From JACMQX01 sp044225675 (GTDB taxonomy: Bacteria > Pseudomonadota > Gammaproteobacteria > Burkholderiales > Burkholderiaceae_C), in NCBI GenBank assembly GCA_044225675.1, contig JBGAIH010000005.1, positions 1 through 64,000 on the forward strand: a stretch of DNA of 64,000 nucleotides, written 5' to 3'. The notes beneath the pieces were generated by a model, which searched no databases, had not been told where the DNA came from, and saw only the letters and a program-made list of their open reading frames with translations. Made by a program: the position numbers and the translations under genes. Shown piece after piece: positions 45,852-53,185 of this stretch; the stretch's first letter is position 1; the number at the start of each line of letters is the position of its first letter.

Positions 45852-46047
45852 GTTGTTCCCCTCTCTTGCTCGCGAAATGATTGTGCCCCTCTTTCTGGCC
45901 GCGAAGAGGGTGAATCAGGGTATGAGCTGTCAAGTTTTTTGGGGGTCAGGAACACTGCGGTTCGGGTTTACCGCACGAAGCGAGGTTCAGGAAGGTTTTG
46001 TGGCGCGAGGATTGGCCTTGCCATCGCATCGCGACTTCATTCCGGCT

Positions 46048-46136
46048 CCATGAAAAAAGCCCTGACTCTTGCGAATCAGGGCTTTTCATTGTGGTGCCGG
46101 AGAGATGAATCGAACACCCGACCTTCTCATTACGAA
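46048..46136. repeat. att-like direct repeat, copy B: terminator plus 3' half of tRNA-Thr(CGT)
   Basis: The first 60 nt repeat copy A. Then 46092-46136 is the reverse complement of a tRNA from the anticodon loop (TTCGTAA, anticodon CGT) through the T arm (GTTCGATT) to CCA. Beyond 46136 the sequence no longer pairs as an anticodon stem or D arm. A block running from anticodon loop to CCA is the classic tyrosine-recombinase attachment core. No intact tRNA-Thr is in the window. Confidence 0.85.
46055..46086. terminator. Bidirectional rho-independent terminator, copy B
   Basis: Same 11-bp stem (AAAAGCCCTGA / TCAGGGCTTTT) and loop as at 40383-40414, with A/T tracts on both sides. Confidence 0.85.
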
Positions 46137-46406
46137 GGCGTGTAGGCGTAGCTGAGAGGTTCTTTTCCCCGGCTCGCGTGTATCCCCGTTGTTTGTTTTC
46201 AACACATCGGAGTTACACGAATGCTTGACGCCCATCCTTGTGCGGATCAGAATCCGCCCATTCCTGCTGTGAGGTCGCGCTCCCAGGATGTTCAATCGCC
46301 CGCTGTGCTCTACGTAGGCCCGGGAATCTCCTCTCGCGAAGTCCCCCTTGTGGCAATCGTCGGTGACAAACCGGCCTTGTCATTGGCATGTTCACCGGAG
46401 ATTCTC

Positions 46407-46784
46407 ATGAAAAAAGAGTTCGATCATTCTGCGCCGCCTCGCGCCTCCGCAAGCGTAAGCGCGGCGGCGCGGGCGGCGAAGCCGCCCTTAGATTTATCAC
46501 TAGGACACATTGGAACAACAGACGCGGAGTCTGTTGATGACGACGCTAGCTGCGTCTTCGTTGATGACGATTCTGATGGCCCTGATGTTGATGATTCCAC
46601 GCATGGTCATCTGTATTTGGTCGTTAATCACGATCTGCATACGGCGCTTCTGAGGCGTGCTGTTGGTGTCGCTCCGGGCAACCTCTCAAAGGTGCATCGC
46701 CAACGTATTGAGCGACAACTGCGAAACAAGCTGGCGCGCCTTTCCGCCGAGGGTTATACGGTGGACGTTGGGGGGCTGCTATGA
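46407..46784 (+). CDS. Hypothetical protein, phage-like module gene 1
   Basis: I do not recognise this 125-aa protein. The start at 46407 follows CGGAG by 6 nt; the open frame begins further up at 46221. It is very acidic in the middle (DDDASCVFVDDDSDGPDVDD) and ends with a basic helical region (SKVHRQRIERQLRNKLARLSAEGY). It overlaps the next gene by 4 nt. The tight packing with two more small genes and a rolling-circle initiator suggests a filamentous-phage-like or related small ssDNA element. Confidence 0.55.
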   Translation: MKKEFDHSAPPRASASVSAAARAAKPPLDLSLGHIGTTDAESVDDDASCVFVDDDSDGPDVDDSTHGHLYLVVNHDLHTALLRRAVGVAPGNLSKVHRQRIERQLRNKLARLSAEGYTVDVGGLL

Positions 46785-46987
46785 CGTTGTTTGCTCATGA
46801 TCATTCGGCGCATGTGAAGTTGCACGAACTTGACACGCCTGAGTTGAGGGCCGACATATCGGATGCTGCTGCCTTTCTTTTGCCACTCGCAAAGGCGCAA
46901 GTGGCGGCAGGTACGTGGCCGATTGAAGTAGCGGCTTGGCTAATCATGGTGCGCGATTCGTTTTGCCAAAAGCCGGAGGCGCACTGA
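46781..46987 (+). CDS. Hypothetical protein, phage-like module gene 2
   Basis: A 68-residue protein not recognised by family: a predicted helical pair (AFLLPLAKAQVAAGTWPIEVAAWLIMV). It overlaps the preceding gene by 4 nt and the next start by 1 nt (TGATG), as in compact phage operons. Confidence 0.55.
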   Translation: MTLFAHDHSAHVKLHELDTPELRADISDAAAFLLPLAKAQVAAGTWPIEVAAWLIMVRDSFCQKPEAH

Positions 46988-47310
46988 TGAAGTACCGCAA
47001 TGGCAAACCATATCTGGCGCTCGGGCGGTACGTGTCTAAGCGCGAGCAGGCGCAAATCGACCGTCGTGCTGCGCTCTTGGCCCGCTGTGTCGCATTAGTT
47101 GACTTGACTGGGGGTATGGGGGCTGTGGCCCCCATGGCGACTCCTGAGCGGCGTGGTGGGAGTGCTGGCCGCGTGCGGCCATTTCCGCCAGTCGGGCCGT
47201 TTCCTGCGCGCCCTGGACAACGAAAAGCCTCCGCGAGTGTTAGCAGCACTCCGGAGGCGGTGACCAACATTCAAAAGGGGAATGCTGATGGAGAGGATTG
47301 TAGGCCGTGA
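46987..47310 (+). CDS. Hypothetical protein, phage-like module gene 3
   Basis: A 107-residue basic protein. The N-terminal MKYRNGKPYLALGRYVSKREQ looks like a small nucleic-acid-binding head; the C-terminal half is low-complexity Pro/Arg/Gly (RPFPPVGPFPARPG) and is likely disordered. It overlaps the start of the replication initiator by 23 nt. Confidence 0.5.
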   Translation: MKYRNGKPYLALGRYVSKREQAQIDRRAALLARCVALVDLTGGMGAVAPMATPERRGGSAGRVRPFPPVGPFPARPGQRKASASVSSTPEAVTNIQKGNADGEDCRP

Positions 47311-47986
47311 CATCCTACGTTGTCACGTCGGGGGTGGATTCGACCTTGTACGTCGCGATCTGGGCAATGGTCATCGGGAGTACCGCATGGCACCGATAAG
47401 GACTTGGGAGCATGTGGGCGTGCTTTCGGATCAGGCCTACGCGGATCGTTTGGCGTCCATGGCGGCGACGGAGGAGGAACGCAAGTTCGCGAACCTTGAG
47501 CGTGCTGCTCGGCGTGCAGCCACCAGGGTGCGGCATTTGTGCAAGGTCGCGGGCGTCGATACGCTGCTGACGCTGACTTATCGCGAGAACATGCGCGACT
47601 GGTCGACCTTGAAGCGGCACATGAAGGAATTTAATCGACGCATGTCGAAGCTGATTCCGGGCTGGTTCTACGTGTCGGCATTCGAGCGGCAGGACCGTGG
47701 CGCTTGGCATGCGCATATGGCAGTTCATCGTCTCCCGCCTGAGCTTGCTGCGAAGGGCGGAGTGAGGGTGAAAAGCTTCAACGTTGTACGCGCGGTATGG
47801 CGCGCTGTGACGGGCGAACTTGGCGGAAATATCGATGTGCAATCGCGCAAGCGAAACAGTCGGCGCGCGCCGTCGCGTATTGCCGCATATTTGTCCAAGT
47901 ACATGACGAAGGCCTTCGCTGATGGCGACGCCTGGAGTAATCGATTTAGGGCTACGCTGAAAAAGGTCCACCAATTGGCCCTGTGA
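47288..47986 (+). pseudogene. HUH rolling-circle replication initiator, truncated by IS insertion
   Basis: About 219 native residues, then sequence from the IS. The HUH motif is WHAHMAVH (two His), an upstream block TLLTLTYRENMRDWSTLKRHM matches the phage/plasmid Rep strand, and the nicking-Tyr region is AYLSKYMTKAF. These are typical of inovirus- or microvirus-like Rep proteins. AAGGGGAATGCTG puts a good ribosome site before the ATG at 47288. The native C-terminus is replaced after 47944 by IS DNA, and the sequence right of the IS does not continue the gene, so function is probably lost or altered. Confidence 0.75.
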
Positions 47987-49075
47987 TGCGTTGAGCGATT
48001 CATGAAACAGCAAACCCTTGCCATGGAAGCGGACAAGAACTTCGAGCAATTCCGTCGCCCGACGCGACGCGATCTGTTCCTCAAGACGATGGACAAGATC
48101 GTGCCATGGCAGGAGTTGGCCCGCCGATCGGGCTGGAGCGCATGATGCGCATGCTGTTCGTGCAGCACTGGTTCAACCTGGCCGACGAGGCTTGCGAAGA
48201 GGCGCTGTATGACAGCGCCAGCCTGCGCAGCTTCGTGGGCATTGACCTGGGACGCGAGCGGGTTCCCGACGGCACGACGCTGCTGCGGTTTCGGCGATTG
48301 CTGGAGCAGCATCAACTTGGAGCGGCGCTGTTTGCCAAGGTGGGCGAGGTACTGCAGGGCCAGGGTATGAGGGTGGGCACGGGCACGATCGTGGATGCCA
48401 CCATCATCAGCGCGCCCAGCTCGACGAAGAACAGGCAGAAGAAGCGCGACCCCGAGATGCAGCCGGTGGGCAAGGGCAAGAACTACTTCTTTGGCATGAA
48501 GCTGCATATCGGGGTGGACAGCCACTGGGGACTGGCACACAGCGCGGTGGTGACGGCCGCGAATGTGCATGACAAGCACCCGTTACCCGACTTGCTGCAC
48601 GGCGGAGAGTTCAAGGTCTACGGCGACAATGCGTATGCCAGCCAGCAAGAACTGATCGCAGCGAAGGCGCCGCTGGCCGAAGACTGTACGAACCAGAGGG
48701 TGCGCCATATCAATGGGGTGCCCGACGAGAAGCAGCGGCGCAAGAATCGTGAGAAGTCCAAGGTCCGGGCACGCGTTGAGCACGTGTTCGCGATCATCAA
48801 GCGGCAGTGGGGGTTCAGCAAGGTGCGCTACCGCGGCCTGCACAAGAACGCGACGCGCGCGTTCACCGTTCACGGCGTTGGCATTGGTCAACATCTACAT
48901 GAGCCGAGGGCTGTTGCTGGCACAGGTGCGTCCGTAAGGGACAAAGAGAGGCCGCAAGGCCTTCGAAAGCAGCAGGACAACGCCAAAGTCCGCCGTCTTG
49001 GGCATGAACACGCGCAATGTGAAATGGGGTCATCGAGCGTTGCGGAAATCGAGGGCTAAATCAGCGTAGCCTAAA
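47945..49075 (+). mobile_element. Decayed IS5-family insertion sequence
   Basis: The ends TTTAGGGCTACGCTGA (47945-47960) and, inverted, TTTAGGCTACGCTGA (right end 49061-49075) form imperfect terminal inverted repeats differing by one base. The single transposase gene inside is broken. I find no convincing target-site duplication, and flanking sequences do not rejoin, suggesting a deletion next to the element. Confidence 0.75.
48002..48937 (+). pseudogene. IS5-family transposase, two frameshifts
   Basis: The N-terminus MKQQTLAMEADKNFEQFRRPT is in one frame until about 48115. A short deletion (roughly 40 nt compared with normal IS5 transposases, between PWQELA and RPPIGLERM) then shifts frame. 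The DDE core follows: VGTGTIVDATIISAPSSTKN, YGDNAYAS and KVRARVEHVFAIIKRQWGF. A 7-bp tandem duplication (CGTTCAC at 48860-48866 and 48867-48873) shifts the frame again. Removing one copy restores ATRAFTALALVNIYMS and the stop at 48937. Not active as it stands. Confidence 0.85.
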
Positions 49076-49121
49076 CACGTTCACGATAATCCCAGGCCAC
49101 CAAGATATGAGCCCCATAGTC

Positions 49122-50270
49122 TTACCTGGACGTCTGCGCAGGCAAGAACTCGCCGGGTCCAGCCTTGGCCTCTGGGTCCGAGAGTTCGAAGAAGCAATCG
49201 ATGACTTTTTCAGCTTCCGTCCAGTCAGCCTTTCGCTCCCACATCGTCAAAAGTGCCTTCGATGCATCGACAACGCTGGGGCTGAACTGCGTGGTGTGCA
49301 GACTCAACGCATCGAAAGTGTCCCGTGCATCGTGCAGGCCTCCATCCTGGCGTGCATAGCTGTAGAACTGCTTGATCTTTCCCGGCTTTCCGATCTGGGT
49401 GCCCGGGCAGTTCGCGCCGGTCTCGGATGCGCGTTCGGTGTGTGCCTCTGAGAAGCTGTCCTGAAGCATATGTAGAAGGCTGCCGATGGCGACCTTGTCC
49501 AAATCCTTCCGGACTTCAACAATTCCAGTCGCAAACAAATTGGTTGCTGTCATGTCTCCAGGAAAGTAAGTCCCCAGGGCAGGATCGCCAAGATCACGGA
49601 GGTACCGGTCGACCGGAACGGCGCCTACCGCAATCCCCCACAGAAACTTCGACCACATCTTGATGCGCACGAGTGTGTCGCCAGCGCGCTCTCCATCAAA
49701 GGAGCCCATCGAATGCATGAACTGCAGATCCCCGAAGTGCGACCGGTACAGCAGATAGTCACCTGGTCCAAATGCAGGGGCATCCGGATTCTTCTTCAAA
49801 GCGACTGCCGCCTGCTTTCCTGCGTCACGGAAAAGCCCATACCAGCACTTCGGCTGCGCCGTCGAACGCAAGGTTACCTTGGGGTCGCAATCCGGGATCC
49901 GAGGCGGGCTGGACGTACTCAGGCGAAACGGCGGATCATCCGGCCAGCGCACGCCATAGAGGATCGCCCGGTGGGTCGTGACCGCATCAAGAGTGATGCA
50001 TGAACTCTCATTGCCAGCGCTTGCCGAACATCCAAGGGCGGAAAGGGTAATTGCTTCATGCACAGGCGACTTCATGTAGGGGATCGCGCTGCCGTAGAAC
50101 CACTGTCCCACGGAATCAATGAAGGTGTTGCTGCTCCAGCGGGTCAGCTTGCGATCGACATCGCTGACTTTGGGCAGCACCTGGAAGGCCTGGGTCGCAG
50201 GTGCGAAGAGCATCGTCGCAGCAACGACATAGCAAGACAGAAGTGCCGTAACCTGAGAAGGTGCTTTCAT
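49122..50270 (-). CDS. Secreted protein of zinc-dependent phospholipase C-like fold
   Basis: The 382-residue protein has a clear Sec signal peptide (LLSCYVVAATMLFAPATQA). Conserved His-rich helices suggest the phospholipase C/P1-nuclease superfamily: SPVHEAITLSALGC, THRAILYGVRWPDDPPF, HFGDLQFMHSMGS and LLHMLQDSFSEAHTER. It contains several Cys that may form disulfides (SCITLD, PDCDPK, KCWYGL). GGGAGG lies 8 nt before the ATG. GC content is lower than the chromosome and it sits beside IS debris, so it is probably acquired. Enzyme assignment is by motif resemblance only. Confidence 0.55.
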   Translation of the reverse strand: MKAPSQVTALLSCYVVAATMLFAPATQAFQVLPKVSDVDRKLTRWSSNTFIDSVGQWFYGSAIPYMKSPVHEAITLSALGCSASAGNESSCITLDAVTTHRAILYGVRWPDDPPFRLSTSSPPRIPDCDPKVTLRSTAQPKCWYGLFRDAGKQAAVALKKNPDAPAFGPGDYLLYRSHFGDLQFMHSMGSFDGERAGDTLVRIKMWSKFLWGIAVGAVPVDRYLRDLGDPALGTYFPGDMTATNLFATGIVEVRKDLDKVAIGSLLHMLQDSFSEAHTERASETGANCPGTQIGKPGKIKQFYSYARQDGGLHDARDTFDALSLHTTQFSPSVVDASKALLTMWERKADWTEAEKVIDCFFELSDPEAKAGPGEFLPAQTSR

Positions 50271-50386
50271 TCTTGTTGCCTCCCGGGCTTTCGCCCAAAA
50301 ACGATCCGGTAGAAACCATGCATTGCAGGTGAAAAGAATACGTCAAGTCACTCGACTCCACATCCCCCAAATGGAGGAGACGAGTC

Positions 50387-51289
50387 TTGGGGCAAACGTC
50401 CGCCACTCGACCCGCGAAAACCACCCGCATCTCCAGCGCGAGTAGCGCAGCTCCTCAACTTGCCCCTGCGGCAAATATCCCGCCTAATCTCCGCATATTC
50501 AGCGGAGAAAACCTTTACATCTGGCAGGCCGAAGACTGGCCCCGTTGGCGCTATGACCTATCTGCGCTCACGGGCCTGCTGACGGAGGTCAGCCGCGCCC
50601 AAGGCCTTCTTCGGGGCCGTCTGGCGGACGTCGGCCCTGCGCTGCGTGACGAGGTCACCCTGGCCGCGCTCACCGACGATGCGCCGCCCGCCGAACTGTT
50701 GCCGCGCGAGACGGAGCGACTTCTTGCGTGGGCCAACGCCGAGACGGGCGAGCCCGCGCTCGTCAAGGCCGGACTGGCGCATCTGTGGTTCGTGACGCTG
50801 CACCCTTTCGACGACGGCAACGGCCGGATCGCGCGCGCCGTGGGCGACCTGTTTCTCGCGCGAGCCGACGGCAGTCCGCAGCGCTTCTACAGCCTGTCGG
50901 CGCAGATCCAGCGTGAGCGCAAGGCCTACTACGACGTGCTGGAGCGCACGCAGAAAGGCACGATGGACGCCACAGGCTGGCTCACCTGGTTTCTCGACAC
51001 GCTGGGTCGCGCGGTCGCCAGCGCCCAGTCGACGCTCGACGCGGTCTTGGTCAAGACGCGCTTCTGGCAGCGCTGGACGGGCACGCCGATGAACGAGCGG
51101 CAGATCAAGCTGCTCAACCGCCTGCTCGACGGCTTCGAAGGCAAGCTCACCACCAGCAAGTGGGCCGCAATCGCCAAGTGCTCGCCCGACACCGCCCTGC
51201 GCGATATCGGACAGCTGCTGGAACTGGGTGTTCTGAGGAAGTCACCGGGCGGCGGACGCAGCACGAGTTACGAGCTGCCCCCATCCTGA
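50387..51289 (+). CDS. Fic-domain AMP-transferase with internal deletion
   Basis: Fic proteins transfer AMP (or a related group) to target hydroxyls. The catalytic loop is intact: HPFDDGNGRIAR (residues 139-150), followed by the ARADGSPQRFYSLSAQI helix and a C-terminal winged helix (LTTSKWAAIAKCSPDTALRDIGQLLELGVL). The N-terminus has the DUF4172 start YIWQAEDWPRWRYD. Between TLAALTDD and APPAELLPRE (around residue 98, base ~50678) about 90-100 residues normally present are missing in frame, including the SSxIEGE-type inhibitory helix. The start is TTG with GGAGGAG 7 nt upstream. Confidence 0.82.
   Translation: MGQTSATRPAKTTRISSASSAAPQLAPAANIPPNLRIFSGENLYIWQAEDWPRWRYDLSALTGLLTEVSRAQGLLRGRLADVGPALRDEVTLAALTDDAPPAELLPRETERLLAWANAETGEPALVKAGLAHLWFVTLHPFDDGNGRIARAVGDLFLARADGSPQRFYSLSAQIQRERKAYYDVLERTQKGTMDATGWLTWFLDTLGRAVASAQSTLDAVLVKTRFWQRWTGTPMNERQIKLLNRLLDGFEGKLTTSKWAAIAKCSPDTALRDIGQLLELGVLRKSPGGGRSTSYELPPS
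50401..50430. repeat. 30-nt direct repeat flanking fic (left copy)
   Basis: The 30 bases here recur at 51506-51535 in the same orientation with 28 of 30 identical; both copies contain TCGACCCGCGAA and CCACCCGCAT. The left copy lies inside the 5' coding end of fic and the right copy downstream of it. Origin is not evident; possibly a dispersed repeat used as a recombination site. Confidence 0.8.
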
Positions 51290-51627
51290 AGGCTCATCAC
51301 GAGTTGCGTCACTCAGCGAGCCACGCAATTCACCGCGCCGGCTGAGGCGCCCGAGCAACGGGGGGCCTCTCGGAGTCGTTGTCCTGAACCCGCAATGCGG
51401 CGTGTGCACAACAGCGGAGACAGACTTCCGGGGGGCATTCAAGAACGGGTGACATGAATCCGCCGACAACTGCTTTGCCATGCACCAATGGCGCACGCGC
51501 CAACGCGCCATTCGACCCGCGAATACCACCCGCATGAATTCAGTATTGGCCTTCCCCGCACCTTCGTCCCTATAGTCGCGCAGCCGCCACAAGCGGCCCC
51601 CTCACGCAACCAACGAACGGAGACACC
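51290..51627. other. Intergenic region after fic
   Basis: About 340 nt without a gene that I can support. It contains the right copy of the 30-nt direct repeat (51506-51535). I see no clear terminator. The promoter of the TRAP operon must lie in its 3' part. Confidence 0.6.
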
Positions 51628-52611
51628 GTGCAAGCTTCGCGACGCCTGCTGCTATCCGCAGCCCTTCTTTCCGCCTTCTCTTTTTCCACCGCCGCCAGCG
51701 CGCAGACGCGCGAGGTCAAGATCGGCTATGCCCTTGCGCCGACCTCCCACTACGGCGCGGGCGCCACGGCCTGGGCCGACTTCACGCAGAAGGGCACCGG
51801 CGGGGCCTTCATGTTCAAGCAGTTCCCCTCCAGCGCGCTCGGCGGCGAGCGCGAACTGCTCGAAGGCATCCAGCTCGGCACGGTGGAGGCCGGCATCGTG
51901 TCGACGGGCACCCTGAGCAATTTCGTGCCCGAAGTCGGCGTGACCGACATTCCCTTTCTGTTCCGCGACAGCGCGCATGCGCGGTCGGTGCTGGACGGGC
52001 GGATCGGCCAGGACATTCTGAAGAAGTTCGAGTCGCGCGGCATGATCGCCCTGGCCTGGGGGGAGCAGGGCTTTCGCCACGTCACCACCGGCAAGCGGGC
52101 GGTCGAGAAGCCCGAAGACCTCAAGGGCCTGAAGATCCGCACGATGGAAAACCCCGTCCACATCACGGCGTTCCGCGCCCTCGGCGCCTCGCCCACGCCG
52201 ATGGCCTGGCCCGAGGTGGTGGGTGCGCTGCAGCAGGGCACCATCGACGGCCAGGAGAACCCGCTGTCGGTCATCGTCTCGGCCAAGCTGCCGCAGGTGC
52301 AGAAGTACCTGTCGCTCACGGGCCATGTGTACTCGCCCGCCGTGCTGGTGGTCTCACCCCGGCTGTGGGGCACGCTGAGCGAAGCGCAGAAGAGTGCCTT
52401 CCGCCAGGGCGCGCACGAAGGGGCCATCGCCATGCGCAAGTACGTCGACGAGGTCGAATCCAAGGCCGTGGCCGAATTGCGCGCACAGGGCATGCAGGTG
52501 TCGTCGGTGCAGAACAAGGCCCCCTTCCAGCAGGCACTGGCTCCGGCGTATCGCGAGTACGCCGCGAAGTACGGCAAGTCGCTGCTCGACGACATCGCCA
52601 ACGCCCGCTGA
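51628..52611 (+). CDS. TRAP transporter periplasmic receptor (DctP family)
   Basis: Binds an organic acid or similar solute in the periplasm. It has 327 aa with a GTG start preceded by CGGAGA and a Sec signal (SAALLSAFSFSTAASAQ). The family features are the binding-site Arg in LKGLKIRTMENPVHI, then LGASPTPMAWPEVVGALQQGTIDGQENP. The DctQ and DctM genes follow. Substrate cannot be assigned from sequence; the nearby catabolic genes make an aromatic or keto acid plausible but unproven. Confidence 0.93.
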   Translation: MQASRRLLLSAALLSAFSFSTAASAQTREVKIGYALAPTSHYGAGATAWADFTQKGTGGAFMFKQFPSSALGGERELLEGIQLGTVEAGIVSTGTLSNFVPEVGVTDIPFLFRDSAHARSVLDGRIGQDILKKFESRGMIALAWGEQGFRHVTTGKRAVEKPEDLKGLKIRTMENPVHITAFRALGASPTPMAWPEVVGALQQGTIDGQENPLSVIVSAKLPQVQKYLSLTGHVYSPAVLVVSPRLWGTLSEAQKSAFRQGAHEGAIAMRKYVDEVESKAVAELRAQGMQVSSVQNKAPFQQALAPAYREYAAKYGKSLLDDIANAR

Positions 52612-52665
52612 CCGGCTCTGCTTCCTGACCTGTGAACGGCGGGCGAGGGCCCGCCGCGTGCTCCC

Positions 52666-53175
52666 ATGCATCGAATCGAAACCCTGCTGGTCGCCGTCAA
52701 CCGGTGGCTGCTCATCGTCATGCTGGCCGCCATGGCCTGCATCGTCTTTGCCAACGTCGTTCTGCGCTACACCACCGGCGACTCGCTGGTCTGGGCCGAG
52801 GAGGTGTCACGCCAGATCATGGTGTGGACGACCTTCCTCGGCGCGGGCCTGGTGCTGCGCTTTGGCGGCCACGTCGCCATCGACAGTCTGCACCAGGCCA
52901 TCGGGCCGCGCTCGCGCTACCTGCGCATCGTGGTGCTGCAGGGCATCGTCGCCTTCTCGCTGGTGATGGCCTGGTCGTGCCTGGACTATGTGGCCATGAG
53001 CCGCTTCCAGACGACGCCTGCCACCGGCATTCCGTTCAGCTACGTCTATGCCGCACTGCCCGTGGGCTTCGTGCTGATCGTGGCGCACGCGCTGTTCATC
53101 GCCCGCTCCTACATCGCCACCGGCGCGTACATCGAATCCCCCGAGATGGACGCGGACTCGGCCGCCTCTCTCTGA
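52666..53175 (+). CDS. TRAP transporter small permease (DctQ)
   Basis: A 169-residue, four-helix inner-membrane protein: WLLIVMLAAMACIVFANVVLRY at the N-terminus, WAEEVSRQIMVWTTFLGAGLVLR (family signature), then VVLQGIVAFSLVMAWSCL and FVLIVAHALFIARSY. Starts 54 nt after dctP, ends 10 nt before dctM. Confidence 0.93.
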   Translation: MHRIETLLVAVNRWLLIVMLAAMACIVFANVVLRYTTGDSLVWAEEVSRQIMVWTTFLGAGLVLRFGGHVAIDSLHQAIGPRSRYLRIVVLQGIVAFSLVMAWSCLDYVAMSRFQTTPATGIPFSYVYAALPVGFVLIVAHALFIARSYIATGAYIESPEMDADSAASL

Positions 53176-53185
53176 GCTTTCCATC

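Noticed and set aside
46092..46165. An intact tRNA-Thr gene on the minus strand
   Set aside because: Only the portion from the anticodon loop to CCA is present; the 5' anticodon stem, D arm and acceptor 5' strand do not match.
47941..49079. Target-site duplication of the IS5-family element
   Set aside because: The bases next to the two ends (TTAG versus TAAA) do not match as a duplication.
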